64,000 nt of DNA, taken from Bacteroidota bacterium (GTDB lineage: Bacteria; Bacteroidota; Bacteroidia; AKYH767-A; OLB10). Below the pieces are notes generated by a model. It saw only the letters and a program-made list of their open reading frames with translations. It was not told where the DNA came from and searched no databases. The first letter of the stretch is position 1. Each line of letters begins with the position of its first letter. The stretch lies in NCBI GenBank assembly GCA_016722525.1, contig JADKJB010000006.1, forward strand, positions 62,001 through 126,000, written 5' to 3'. The translations under genes and the position numbers were made by a program. Of the stretch, positions 41,837 through 53,728 are shown one piece after another.

Positions 41837-42327
41837 ATGGACACCCAACAACAAATTCTTTCACGCAAAGAAAAAAGGCGCATTGCTATTTTTCACAAAC
41901 AGCACATTGCACCACACAGCTGTTAAAAAACAATTTTATTTTAATTTTATTTTGTTGTAGCTCTCTGCAAATTCACAGCCAGGCGGCCACCGATGCCACC
42001 TTACCATCGAAAATGGAACGGGCTTATTCTTTGTCGCACTGCCCGATTCCAATTGCACCCAAATAGAGGTGGCAATAGGAACAAAAGCAAATTTGACGGA
42101 TGTGTTCAGTCACACCTTTGAGCTGGATCAATCACCCTCAGGCACTCTCACCTTTACCCGCGCCGGACTGCTGGTGCATTTGGGCCTGGGGCCCTTACCG
42201 AGCAGCTGGTGTACAATTCAAGGTGCGCTTAAAAACCAGGCCGGTACCTGGAGTGATTGGTATGAGTTTATATCCAATTAACCGATGGGCGAATAGCTGC
42301 TTATATACAACCTCTAGCAGAAAATAA
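41837..42327 (+). CDS. Small secreted protein ahead of the giant surface gene (frameshifted)
   Basis: Two or three single-base breaks. Reading across them: a leader MDTQQQILSRKEKRRIA, a hydrophobic signal segment NNFILILFCCSSLQIHSQ, then ATFTIENGTGLFFVALPDSN, CTQIEVAIGTKANLTDVF, SHTFELDQSPSGTLTFTRAG and WSDWYEFISN, with NLTDGRIAAYIQPL likely past the apparent stop at 42281. The family is unknown; it is presumably exported. It has higher GC than its neighbours, as do the next 1.5 kb. Confidence 0.5.
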
Positions 42328-42367
42328 ATGCAAACAACCATTACTCCCCAATAAAAAATTAATCCTC

Positions 42368-45300
42368 ATGCCAACAAAATATATACTCACCACTTTACTA
42401 CTGGTACTGAGTAGCGTAACCACTTTATTATCAGCATCTTATATCTGGACCGGCACTAGCAGCACGAATTGGAATACAGCTGGGAATTGGTCCAGTGGGG
42501 ATTGTTCCTGGGTAGCCGATTATGTAACGCTCAACAGCAATGCGCCCAACAATTTGGTGCTCGATCAAAACTCCCGACGGTAGCTAATTTCACCATCAAT
42601 GGCGACACCTGGATTTAGGAACCTATACATTAACCACAACCGGTGTGACCTATTTTAATGGAGGATTGGTAAGCAAGGAAACTTGAATATTTCGGGCTCT
42701 ATATGCCATTTTGGTTTGGTGCTACTGATAATGCCCACGGATTGAAGCCAACTGCGGCTATTTACTATGAACGGTGGAGTGTTTTAAAGCCGGTGGTACT
42801 GGTTAGCTCAGAATACCAGCACTACCGGAACAGGAATTAATACTTTGAGGACAGCTTGGCGGTTACCCATTCAGGCGTTTTTATTTTACGATGGGCTCTT
42901 CTACCAACGATTTTTTAATGGGCTATGACCATCACCAACCATGCTAGCAAAGGGTGTATCATGGCTATTGGCGACACCTCATTTTATAATGCCGGCGTTA
43001 CCTAAAGCAGTACCGGTAATGGTGGTGTGGCATTTGGCAATGGCGGGGTGTATCGGTTTTGGCCAGTGGCAAAACCATCAGCATTGGATCAGGGGCTTTG
43101 GAGCGGATTATTTAACATTAAAAGGCTAAAACAACTCGGAACTACGGCCCAAACACTCACCCTCACAGGCACGGCGATAGTGAATCTGGTGAGGTGCAGA
43201 TTTAATGGCAACCTGACTCTGAGCGCAGGGGGCTTTTTACTAAAGATGACGTTTTTAACAGTGCTACCACTTTACAAAAGCAGGAACAGCAAATTGCCAT
43301 AGCGATGGCAACAATACTTATAACGGGCGACAAACTTTGCCAACAACGGCTCCTCAGGTCGACTTAGATTAAGTGCCACCGAAGCCGATGTGTACAGCGA
43401 CCATGTATCGTTTAACTCCACCGGCCAGGATGTGCGGGTTTTTACACGAGGAAATAACTATTTTACAAGAACGTAACTATCAACAGCAACAAGTGGTGTT
43501 TAACACCTCCACCGGCAAGGTGACTTTACAGCGAGCGACACGGCCCAATCCTTAAGCAGGAGTTATAACTACGCGTTTAAAACTGGCTAATAACAAAAGC
43601 GCCAACCAGGTAACAGCCAATACGACCCTGAAGTGTGGATGATACTGTTTTGTGAGTGGAAATTTGATCACAACAGCCTCAAACTTACTGACCATGAAAG
43701 CTGGTTCAAAAGAGTGGTGCAAACAGTAGCAGTTTTGTGGTGGACCGGTGAAGAAAAGGGGCACTGCCTTCGCGTATCCAGTTGGAAGAAATACCAGCTA
43801 CCGACCCATCGAAATCAGCGCCCCTTCAACACCACCAGTGAATTTACGGGTGAATATGTGGAAGATTCGGTATCAGTAAATACATCAATCAAAGAAAGCA
43901 CCTTAGGTTATTTGAACCGCAACAATTACTGGAAACTCAACCGCCAGTTAGGGACTTCACAAGTGTACAGTTACACTTTCTTGGGATACCCATAGTCTGG
44001 TTGACACCCTTTGAAAGTGGCTTCTTGGAATGGAACCCAGTGGAAGGATTTAGGAAAAGCATTTTAATTGAAATAGAATCATCGGAAGTATTCAATCAAC
44101 AAGTTGCAGCTCAAGTTCTTTGGAGTTTTCACTCGGTTATTGGAATATTAAATGCCATCTCCAGTGCACTAAATTGTACCGATGTTCAGAATGAATCTGA
44201 TCTGAGATATTGTCTTACGTTTACCCATCTGGGTCTGTTCAAGTAACTGCTAATATTTTCGTTAACAGTTTTGATGTGGATGGACTATTAAATCAGCTGC
44301 CATTTCAATCAGGTGGACGTAACTTTAGAAGGAAAAAACGGTCTCACTTCCTAAATGGTGGAACCGTATTGTCCGATAATTTCCACCAACCATAAATCCG
44401 AGTTTACCAATTTGAGAAACGATAACAAAAAGTATTTTATTTGCTATACAACCAGGTGCAGTAGTACAAAACTTGCATAAGAGGGACAGCTGTAATTTTC
44501 AAAGATTACAATCAGGAGATTTACTATGTGGAGAGTATTTTTATTGAAAATGAAGTTGGTAAGTACAATTATACGAAATTGCGAGATAGCCTGCTTCAGT
44601 TACGCGGAGTGTGGAAAAATTTACCAAAAAACTACCATTGGCTTTGCTACATTCACAAGTGAAAGGAGAATGTCAATTGGAATAGGCTATGGCATTTTGG
44701 ACTCAAGGTCCCTCCCAATCTTCCGGCTCAAAAAATGATGTTCCAATATTTTGATTGATGATTGCAAAGCAGCAATTGATAGCCAAGGCTATGTGGTGGA
44801 TTGGACGATCAACAAATGTTCGTTCAGTCAGTTTTTCATAGCAGAAGAAATTAGTGTGCACAATCGCAATGATTTTCGAATGTGGGATGATGATGATAAC
44901 TACGACTATTTTTATTATTTACCCAAAACCCCAACAATACTTGTACACAGCCTCTCCTAACTTTTTACGGTTATAAAAATAATAGTACGGCATGTACCAC
45001 TATTACTACCCCCGCAAATACTCCCGGATACACGTTTGGCTGGCTCAATTTCCCTGACATACCTATGTATGATGTGGGGTGCAACCACGATAGTATCAAT
45101 TCTCTTCAATAAAAAGAACACCGATTGAAGAAAGCGGAAATAGCCATATGAATCTGACTTTTCCTAATAGAGACGTAAGTAAAGGAAGGCTTTACTACAA
45201 ATGGATTTCAAATTTTAAATAATACATTTTGCAACCAAACAGTACAGTTTAGTCAATTGTTAGTTGTAAATAATTTAGGAGGTTATGCAAAAATTGCGAC

Positions 45301-48300
45301 AATGCTATTGATGCTTGTGTATGGGAGGGTGACGCTTATATGGAAAGTCAGGAAATGCCTTTGAGTACCAAACGGAGTTCCGTTAAGTTCCGTCAACAAC
45401 CCCTATACCTTGTGAGTTAGTAATTGAATTAAACGATGGAACAGCTCCTTTGCCCCACCACCACCACCTTATCTCCGTATTCCAATACCCCGGTTTATTC
45501 AACATGTGGAATTGAATACCGACTTCAATATACAGCAATTACTCCAGGCACTTTAGGTAGTCAGATACTTAACAGCATTATAAGACCCAATCCCAATAAA
45601 GATCCATTTACTACTCCAGTAAACGCAAATGTAATTTCAGATGACAACTATTTTATGATGAGAAATATTTACAGATCAAACCAGTACCATTATTGCGAGA
45701 TATGACAAGCCGGGCCTTTACGGCATTGATGTATTAGCATTTGACGCTGTACCCAACAACAATATTTATGATTTCAAAGCCTCTCCCGGAGTCATATTCA
45801 AATTATTGTAAATGGAGCAGTTGATAAAACCTTATACTTTAACATAAAAGACAACTACCTGCAGGATAATGGACCCACAGAGTAAAAAACAAGCCTAGTT
45901 TAATGAATTAATAAAATGGGAAGAAGATATAGCCGATGGTGGTACCGGCTGGGAATATGTACAGGTGGATTTAACGGGTAATGGATTAGATGCAAGCGCA
46001 ACTCCTATATTATCGACAATTAAAACAGATGGCAATAAAAATATTTTAGAATTTAGTATTTTTATGGAAGCCGGAATTTCAACAAATGATGTTGCGGGAG
46101 TATTAGTATTTGTTGATGATGTTTATATCCCAAAAACAGGAAGTGCTACCGGCGATAATTTAATTAAAGATTGGCGGCGGCGGTTGCAAAACCGAAGCAC
46201 TTTGTGAGCAGTGCTATTGGATGCCACGAGTGCAAACTGTAATCGTAGGAACGGATGTATCAACAAGTATATCAACAAGTATATCAATAAATGATGTGAG
46301 CAGAAATCAGGAAGTAGGGCACTTTATTTGAAAGTTCCCTATTGCGAGACTATTACTACCCACTACCTATACCAATTCGGCTAAAGTGGTAGCTTCAATT
46401 GGAACCAATATTGATTTTACGGATTTGTTAAGTTGTAATGATTATGTTGTTGACGTTGAACTGGATCAATCAGACATAGATATGTGCAAGTACAATATTA
46501 ACACAGTGATCAAGTTATTCATATAAATTCAGATCTGAAATTACAGGAAAACATTAGAATTTATAGGCTGTTTAGTAGTAGTTGAATCGGATGCAGAATT
46601 CTCCTGTTGCAATTAACATCCAAAAGCACCGGCAACCTTATTGTTAAACCTTTAGGTGCCAAACCCACTCTTTGGATGTAATGATATGTGGCAAGGAATT
46701 AAAAACAATAATGGTAATGTTACCATTAATACTGCTGGTGGAGCCACCATTTTTGAAGATGCAATTGAAGCTATTGAAAGTACTGCCGGCGATGTGAATA
46801 TCCGATATGCGAAATTTAAAGAGAATCACATTGGTCTTCAGTTTATCAATTACAATCAATCACCAGATAACAATGCAACTGAATTAGGTTTGCTAGGAAT
46901 TGAATTAAGTTGGCCTGATATGTTCTATCAAGAGCTCCATTTGAAGGCAGCAATCATGGCAAATATTGATTTGGTAGATGGTTAATGTAAGCATCGGAGG
47001 GTTTGGTGTTACTCCCGCTACTCACAACATATCAAAACAAATTTGCTGATGCTATTATGGAATCCGATCTCGAAGCAGTACCGCCAAAATATTCAACAAC
47101 AAGTTCACTAATATTGGAATCAAAAGTGATCTGCAGATTATGTGAAGGAGCCATTTTTGTTCCACAGATGGTTAAGCAACCTCACCATTGGTGGATTGCT
47201 ATCAGGACAAAATTTCAAACCCATTCTTCGAAACTATTTCAAAAACAGTAATGTTGGGAATAATGACCAAAAGGGGGTAAAATACGATTTTGGTACAAGG
47301 GAAATCACTTCGATAAAATTGGAAAAGGATTTATTGCTCATGATGCATCATCATCACCAATTACCATCAACGAAAATAATAGTTTTATAGTGTAGACAAT
47401 GGAATTATAGCCCGCGAAATAACAGGAATTGTGACAATAGAGGGTAACTTGTTTAATCCTGCTTCACTTAGTACAACAGACGAATTTCTATTACAGCAGC
47501 ACTGCTGTCACCTTCAAATTACAATGATTATGCAACACAACAACCAAGTAATTGTTTCCAGGCAATATCATCCAGGATTGGGATTGGCGTTCATTCCCTC
47601 AATATTCCCAACATCAGCATAGGCGCCGATGTGAACAGCAGTATCGGAAATACTATTCATTTACCAGTGAAAAAGGTTCTATCACTGTGGCATTTTGGAT
47701 TGAAAGCTGCCCATCTGCAAATATTCAGGGTAATGAATCACAAACTTTCAGGAGGATTTTCATTGGAGGGAATTACAGTTACTGAATCGGCTGATGCACT
47801 TATAAACATGAATACTATTACTTCACAGCTGATGTACCCATTCATGTTTTAGGAAATTGTAGATACCGAACTTCATTGTAATTACATAGATAATCAGACA
47901 GAACCAGGTGTAGGTGTGGTTTGGACAATGCTGTTACCCGATCAGGAATTAAACCTTCTCTCGCCCCTCCTAATGGTGAAACGTGGGACAATGAATGGCA
48001 CGGTTATACAGAGTAATTATGGTGTTACAGGTTTGTCCAATCAACAATTTAAATGGTATTTGATGATTCACAACCATTTTGATCCCAACCGGATCCTACA
48101 ACAATATCAGCTGATGCATTAACTAGTCCTGATCATTTTGGATGTGCAACATTGATCGCCAACGATGATCCTGACAGAGATGTCAGATATGGAGCACTGG
48201 TTCTTGACACGCTCACTTTTGAGGACTATTCATCAGAATTCATTTATAAAGGTAAAGAACAGTTGTATGCACTTATAAAAAGCGATACCAGCATTCTTAT

Positions 48301-48934
48301 CCGGAATACAGCCAATGATTCTGTTTTTACACGTTTTTACAATGAAACAATGATAACAAACATTGCCTTATTTGACAGGGTAGATTCTTTGATACTTGCA
48401 GGAAGTTTTAGACCCTGCCAGCGATTTAAATTCATCTATTACAGATACTAATTTAATTGAAACTAATAGAAAACGGTAAATGACATTCTAATCAATAAAG
48501 TTTTAATGGATGTGGACTTATCAGCAACCGATTCAACTACTTTAGAAGAAATTGCCTTGCAAAACCCATTAACAGGCGGCAAAGCTGTATATCAAGCCAT
48601 GCCATTTTGTTTTGGAAGTGCATTATTTTAATGAGGCACTCAGACTGGCACACCAGTTGAATGAAACTACGAATACTGTCAAGACTAATCTACTCGCATC
48701 ATTTGAATTGATACCAAATCCGGCAAATGAAAATTGCATGGTGAAGTTCAATGAATTCAATCAAAAATTTGTATTACAAGTAAGGCAAGCTACCGGGCAG
48801 CTTGTATTTTCAGCTGAATTACTACCTCATACGCAGTCTAAATTACTTGATACAAGTACCATGGACCAGGAGTTTATTTTGTTTTGTGAATGATGAAGCT
48901 ATTTCAGAAATTAAAATTAGTTGTAGTAAGATGA
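42368..48934 (+). pseudogene. Giant T9SS surface protein, as printed a dense series of frameshifted fragments
   Basis: The signal peptide MPTKYILTTLLLVLSSVTTL is followed by ASYIWTGTSSTNWNTAGNWS, a typical opening of Bacteroidota surface proteins. Fragments across frames then read as one colinear secreted protein: LTLTGTAIVNL near 43180, FTGEYVEDSVSVNTSIKE near 43840, LNCTDVQNESDLRYCLT near 44170, a beta-helix start CNDMWQGIKNNNGNVTINTA near 46680 with AIESTAGDVNIRYAKFKENH, and a T9SS sorting domain LIPNPANENCMVKF near 48710 with a reconstructable end KKLVVVR at about 48934. A break occurs roughly every 40-100 bp. Repaired, it might approach 2200 residues, but two genes in series cannot be excluded. 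I suspect poor sequence rather than true decay. Confidence 0.6.
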
Positions 48935-50445
48935 AAAATTTAAAAATATTACTGTGTAGAACTATTTTATTTTTAGTGTTAAGTTCCTGTTCAGCTTTAT
49001 CGCAGAACAGGAACTTAATATGGTGTTTTGGGGACTCTGCAGGAATAGATTTCACGAACCTGCAAAATCCAATTCCAATCACCACTGGTATGGATGCACG
49101 AGGCAGTTGTACTTCGATTGCAGATTCATTTGGAATTTACAATTTTACGCAAGTACAAGTGATCCACTATTGTTAATTCTGATGAATTAGTATATGTTCG
49201 AATGCTTTAAATCAAGTCATGATAAATGGTGATTCAATTGTAGGTCTGAATTGGTATCAGGAATTAACCATCACTCAAGATCCTGCCAATTCGAATCTTT
49301 ATTATTTATTTTCTATTGGTGTAACCGATAGTTATGGTTTGTATTATTCAGTTGTTGATATGAGTCTAAATGGTGGCTTGGGAGGGGTTATGCAAAAAAA
49401 TGTGCAGTTGGAGAATTTTAAAGTTGTTGATTGTCTTAAAGCCATCAAGCATGGAAACGGTAGAGATTGGTGGATTATAATCAGAAATGCATTAAATTTC
49501 AGTAATGAACATTATGTTTATTTAATATCTCCTACAGGAATTTCCACTTCATTTACCCAATCAGTAGGTAGTGTAAATCATACTAATTCTGGTCGCTATA
49601 GTTTCTCAGCAGATGGTTCTAAACTCGCATTTATTAATTTGATAGGCCTCATGGAAATATACGACTTTGATCGTTGCACAGGAATAATCAGTAATTCTAT
49701 AACTATTCATCCTGAACCTATTTCTGCTCCGTATGGTCGGTTTTGGAGTTGCGAGTTTTCTCCTAATGGGCGATTTTTGTATGTTGCTACTAATAATAAT
49801 AGTGCCACTAAAGATTTATATCAGTATGATTTATTATCACCAAATCCTGTAACCTCACGAATTTCACTTACTTCAAATTCAAATTATTTAATTGGATATG
49901 GATTTTTAAACGGGGCCTGATGACAAAATTTATTTTTCAACAGCTTATCAGTGTGATGCATTCCCATATTGCTATCCATATCCCGATAGTGTTTACAATC
50001 AAATAAACATGAACCTCAGTGTAATTAATTCACCCGATAGTTTAGGTTTGGCATGTAATTACACGCCTTATAGTTTTTATTTGGGAGGGAAGCGCACTTA
50101 TTATGGCCTTCCTAACAACCCTGATTATGATATGCCAGCCCTCGCCGGCAGCCCATGTGACTCACTGGTAAGCATAAACGAGCCTACAAGCATAGGCACT
50201 AACGCTAACCTACACGTGTATTACGCACCCGACTGGGAGAAGGCCTTTATAAATGCCAATAATTTAAAAGGAAAAAATTACCGGTTACGAATGGTAGATG
50301 TATTAGGAAAAGAAGTGTACGCTGAAAGTGGTGTTTTAAATTCACCATACTTTACCAGGAATTTAAATTGTGCTTCGTTTTCGAGTAGGATTTTTTGTTT
50401 TATTTGAGCGAGTGAGCGGTTGGTGAGAAAATGCAGATGGAGTGA
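48931..50445 (+). CDS. T9SS-sorted secreted protein with beta-propeller-like repeats (frameshifted)
   Basis: It starts at ATG 48931, overlapping the repaired end of the upstream gene. A signal peptide (MKNLKILLCRTILFLVLSS ending SALSQ) leads NRNLIWCFGDSAGIDFTN, a common opening in Bacteroidota secreted proteins. The long open piece 49219-49920 holds FSADGSKLAFINLIGLMEIY and CEFSPNGRFLYVATNN, phrases typical of WD40/PD40-like propeller blades. A C-terminal sorting domain follows (NANLHVYYAPDWEKAFI, KNYRLRMVDVLGKEVYAES). Breaks fall near 49150, 49915 and 50380; the apparent stop at 50407 is probably premature and the true end lies near 50445. Confidence 0.7.
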
Positions 50446-50557
50446 TGCAGAAGTTTGTGAAGAATAAATATTCATCAACTGTATTATTGGCTAAGAAGTT
50501 TCTGAAGAAATATATTTATTTTTTAAAATAAATAATTCATAAGGTGATTGTGGAGTT

Positions 50558-50946
50558 CACAACGTTTGTGTCTCCCACTGAATAATTGTTGCTCACTTCT
50601 TTCATTAATGAAAAGTACAACTCCATCAATGAAGCAGACACCTTTCACTCCCACAAACTGCAATATAATTTGTAACGCCAAGACATGACCTGGGGAGGGG
50701 ACAGTGAACAGTTTTTCCTGACAATGCCGCCAGCAAGGTCTATGATTGGTTCTCAATTTTAAGAAGGTGTTTATCTAGTGGTGCTTCAAACTGATGCGGA
50801 AAGACTGGTGAAGAAGTTTGTGATGGAATAAAAAGTAACTAATTCATCAAAGTGGAAATGGATGTTAAGATACAATGCTTTGTGTCTCTCGTTGAAAATA
50901 AAATTGAAGTCAGGACACAATGCCTTGTTTCTCTTGTAGTATAAAC
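50558..50946. repeat. Three imperfect copies of a short ACAA-N4-TTGT element with a TCTC tail
   Basis: CACAACGTTTGTGTCTCCC (50558-50576), ACAATGCTTTGTGTCTCTC (50872-50890) and ACAATGCCTTGTTTCTCTT (50917-50935). Each carries an ACAA/TTGT inverted pair followed by TCTC, and copies 1 and 2 continue into similar TTGAAAATAA/CTGAATAAT sequence. Confidence 0.5.
50766..50831 (+). pseudogene. Remnant of a T9SS sorting-domain C-terminus
   Basis: Reads GVYLVVLQTDAERLVKKFVM then E and stop, the end expected of a T9SS type A sorting domain (GVYLV... LVKKF). No matching upstream domain is readable in frame, so this is either the tail of a badly sequenced third secreted gene or a decayed duplicate. Confidence 0.55.
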
Positions 50947-51046
50947 TTTTCCGACTTATAGTATTCAGGAAATAATTCATCAAGCTGCTACGGGTAAAAA
51001 TTTTAAAAAGAGGAACAAGGTAGTTACGAAAAATCAGATGTAAGGT

Positions 51047-52060
51047 TTAAAATTGTTCTAAGAACCGTTCATCATTTTCATAATACAAACGCAGGTCTTT
51101 TATAGTATATTTCATCATGGCAATTCTTTCAATTCCCATTCCGAAAGCGAATCCTGAGTATTTTTTTGAATCGATGCCGCAGTTTTCCAGAACATTAGGA
51201 TCTACCATGCCACATCCCATTATTTCGAGCCAGCCGGTGTACTTACAAACGTTGCAGCCTTTTCCTTCGCATATATTACAAGATACATCCATTTCTGCAG
51301 AGGGTTCGGTAAATGGAAAATAGGAGGGACGCAGTCGGATAGTGCTTTTTTCTCCAAACATTTCTTTTACAAAATACAAAAGTGTTTGTTTGAGATCAGC
51401 AAAGGATACGTTTTCATCAATATACAATCCCTCTACCTGATGGAATAAACAATGCGCACGGGCCGATATAGCTTCGTTTCGATACACTCTTCCGGGTGCA
51501 ATAATTCGTATCGGGGGTTTAGTGGTTTGCATAACACGCACCTGAACTGATGAAGTGTGAGTACGTAGTGCCATTCCAATAGCATCATCCATAAAAAAAG
51601 TATCCTGCATATCCCGGGCCGGATGCTCAGGTGGAAAATTTAATGCAGTAAAATTATGCCAGTCGTCTTCAATTTCCGGACCTTCGGCAACTACATAGCC
51701 TAAGCGATTAAAAATTTCAACAATATCATTTCTAACAATCGATACCGGATGTCTGGATCCTAATTGAATAGGTTCGCCGGGTAAAGAAAGATCTAATCCA
51801 TGAATGGTCTCATCACCTTTGAATTCAAACTTCTCAGAGAAAAATTTAATTTTCTCCTCAGCTTTATTCTTTAACTCATTTACTTTTTGCCCAAAGCTCT
51901 TTCTGTCTTCCGGGAGCACCTGCTTCATCTCGGCAAAAATCGCAGCCAGATGTCCTTTCTTACTCAAAAATCGTAAGCGGAATTCTTCCAGTTGCTCTGC
52001 TGTATCAGCATTGAAGATTTCTACTTCTGAGATTAAAGAATCTATTTTTTCCAACATCAC
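51047..52060 (-). CDS. pheS: Phenylalanine--tRNA ligase alpha subunit
   Basis: 337 residues, intact. N-terminal coiled coil, then the class II synthetase core: motif 2 region RVYRNEAISARAHCLFHQVEG, FTEPSAEMDVSC and motif 3 GMGIERIAMMKY. A Cys pair cluster CNICEGKGCNVCKYTGW sits within the catalytic domain, as in many bacterial PheS. Two consecutive Met codons (52060 and 52057) could start it. The partner pheT is not in the window. Confidence 0.98.
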   Translation of the reverse strand: MMLEKIDSLISEVEIFNADTAEQLEEFRLRFLSKKGHLAAIFAEMKQVLPEDRKSFGQKVNELKNKAEEKIKFFSEKFEFKGDETIHGLDLSLPGEPIQLGSRHPVSIVRNDIVEIFNRLGYVVAEGPEIEDDWHNFTALNFPPEHPARDMQDTFFMDDAIGMALRTHTSSVQVRVMQTTKPPIRIIAPGRVYRNEAISARAHCLFHQVEGLYIDENVSFADLKQTLLYFVKEMFGEKSTIRLRPSYFPFTEPSAEMDVSCNICEGKGCNVCKYTGWLEIMGCGMVDPNVLENCGIDSKKYSGFAFGMGIERIAMMKYTIKDLRLYYENDERFLEQF

Positions 52061-52083
52061 TAAAATGAATTTCGAATTTTTAA

Positions 52084-52118
52084 ATCAGGGATTAAAATTT
52101 TTATTTTTAATCCCTGAT
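52084..52118 (-). terminator. Strong hairpin between the cyclophilin gene and pheS
   Basis: Perfect 14-bp stem ATCAGGGATTAAAA / TTTTAATCCCTGAT with a 7-base loop. It lies just after the cyclophilin stop (minus strand) and about 24 bp before pheS. The following T-tract is weak, so it may be an attenuator-like or partial terminator. Confidence 0.65.
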
Positions 52119-52135
52119 AGCATGAAGTTGCAAAA

Positions 52136-52798
52136 TTATTTTATAACTTTTACCGTCATTTTTACATCTGTCTCCGGTCTGTCGCCGGGTTTGGTTTTTA
52201 CTGCAGCAATTTTGTCAATCACATCCAATCCCTCAATCACTTCGCCGTAAACAGTATAATTGTTATCAAGGAATGCAGTTCCTCCAATTGTTTTGTAGAT
52301 GGTGCGTTGCTCTGGAGTGTATTTAACAGTTCTGTTTTTATCCAACTGATCCAGTTCCTGATCGGTAAGCTTTTTACCTTGAACAATATAAAACTGACAT
52401 CCACTGGATGCTTTCTCAGGATTGCCATCACGCGCCGCACACAGGGTGCCTTTTTTGTGAATGAGCTTATCGTTAAATTCACCCGGAACTTTATATCCAA
52501 CATCTCCACCACCTAACATAGCTTCAGGAGTTGCATTTTTTGAATTAGGATCGCCACCCTGAATCATAAAACCGTTTATGACACGATGAAACAATAACCC
52601 ATCATAGAATTTTTCAGACGCCAATTTGATGAAATTGTCGCGGTGTTTGGGTGTTTCATTGTACAACTTAATTTTCATGTTGCCGAAACTGGTTGAAACC
52701 TCAACAATTCTGTCGCTTTCAGCGGATTGTTTTTGTTGTGCCTGAATGGAAAGAGCTGTTACAAGCATAATAGTAATTCCTGAAATGATCTTTTTCAT
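52136..52798 (-). CDS. Exported cyclophilin-type peptidyl-prolyl isomerase
   Basis: 220 residues. A signal peptide (MKKIISGITIMLVTALSIQA) leads a bacterial cyclophilin domain: FGNMKIKLYNETPKHRDNF, DGLLFHRVINGFMIQGGDP, and late VYGEVIEGLDVIDKIAAVKT. It catalyses prolyl isomerisation, probably in the periplasm. An internal stretch rich in Lys/Gln (KLTDQELDQLDKNRTVKY) is an insertion common in Bacteroidota homologues. Confidence 0.95.
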   Translation of the reverse strand: MKKIISGITIMLVTALSIQAQQKQSAESDRIVEVSTSFGNMKIKLYNETPKHRDNFIKLASEKFYDGLLFHRVINGFMIQGGDPNSKNATPEAMLGGGDVGYKVPGEFNDKLIHKKGTLCAARDGNPEKASSGCQFYIVQGKKLTDQELDQLDKNRTVKYTPEQRTIYKTIGGTAFLDNNYTVYGEVIEGLDVIDKIAAVKTKPGDRPETDVKMTVKVIK

Positions 52799-52910
52799 AG
52801 TTTTTTTTTAGTTTTGTAATTAAGACGGAACAAAAGTTTTATTTTAACGTTAAGTTGTAATACTTTTGGGATATTGTTTATCTCGCAATATTAGGAAAAA
52901 TAGCAGGAAA

Positions 52911-53262
52911 ATGAAAGCAATCAAATTCTTTATCGTAGCGTTACTTGTGGCTCCACTGGCATTTACCGCTTGTAAAAAATCAGGACCGGCCGAAGCCGTT
53001 GTAACTGTGATTGATTCCACCGGGAAACGCATTTCGGGGGCAATTGTAGTTCTTAGACAGGATAGCGTCACAAATCCTACAAATAATGTGCAGGCTTCTG
53101 TCAACCAGCAACAAACCACCGACGCTGCAGGGCAAGCCTTTTTTACCTTCAAGCCAGAGGCAGTTTTTAAATGTTGAAGTAGCCAAAGGCACCCTTAATG
53201 CACGCGATTATATTCGGTTGGAACAATCTAAGCAAGTAGCTAAAACTGTGGTTGTTAGATAA
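52911..53262 (+). CDS. Small lipoprotein, Ig/carboxypeptidase-regulatory-like (frameshifted)
   Basis: About 116 residues after repair. The start at 52911 gives MKAIKFFIVALLVAPLAFTA followed by CKKSG, a lipobox-like site, so it is probably a lipoprotein. The mature part (AVVTVIDSTGKRISGAIVVL, TTDAAGQAFFTFKPEA) looks like a single beta-sandwich of the carboxypeptidase-regulatory type. The T-run at 53164-53168 seems one base too long; removing it continues LNVEVAKGTLNARDYIRLEQ and ends KTVVVR at 53262. A TACTTTTG -7-like box lies at 52861-52868. Confidence 0.72.
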
Positions 53263-53607
53263 TTATTGTTCTACAAAGTAATCTAAGACCGCTCTTTTTA
53301 ACAACAAATCCTGTTCCTTTAAACTCAATACAGGCATTTTACCCACCAATTTCCAATGGGGCCAACCTTCCTCATCGGCACCAGCCAGCTCATAAATTCC
53401 ATAATTACTTAACAGTCTGCATGTTGCAATGTGCATCAAGTCCTGTTTTTCATCTTTAGAAAATTTTCTGTTTCCCTGACCCAGTTCTTGAACGCCAATC
53501 AGAAAAATTATTCCCTGTAAATCAGGCTCCATTCCAAATTGGTCGGTCAGCCTTTTTGTAAGGAAAGTCCACTCTTCTTTTAATTCACCTATACTTTTTA
53601 AGTCCAT
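53263..53607 (-). CDS. Conserved hypothetical cytoplasmic protein
   Basis: About 114 residues from MDLKSIGELKEEWTFLTKRL; the frame extends upstream to 53670, but that leader is Cys/Asn-rich and unlikely. It has no signal or membrane segment. It contains LQGIIFLIGVQELGQG, KDEKQDLMHIATCRLLSNYG and WPHWKLVGKMPVLSLKEQ. I recall similar short proteins in Bacteroidota without a function. It converges on the lipoprotein gene with the two stop codons abutting. Confidence 0.68.
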   Translation of the reverse strand: MDLKSIGELKEEWTFLTKRLTDQFGMEPDLQGIIFLIGVQELGQGNRKFSKDEKQDLMHIATCRLLSNYGIYELAGADEEGWPHWKLVGKMPVLSLKEQDLLLKRAVLDYFVEQ

Positions 53608-53728
53608 AATTGTTAACAAAATTACGAAACCCTTGGAATTACACGTTTTTATCAAGGTATTTTTGCACAATTACCTATTCGGATGATTCCGAATGGTTTA
53701 GCATAAGGTCTGAATTTCCTCGATTATT

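Larger units (their letters stand above)
50446..51046. other. Repeat-bearing spacer downstream of the secreted genes
   Basis: No intact gene. It contains a T9SS tail remnant (50766-50831), three short palindromic repeats (50558, 50871, 50915) and recurrent AATTCATCA-like words (near 50465, 50532, 50840 and 50970). Confidence 0.55.

Noticed and set aside
42300..50450. Mobile element or genomic island
   Set aside because: No transposase, integrase, terminal repeats or attachment sites could be read; the disorder is explained by indels in long secreted-protein genes.
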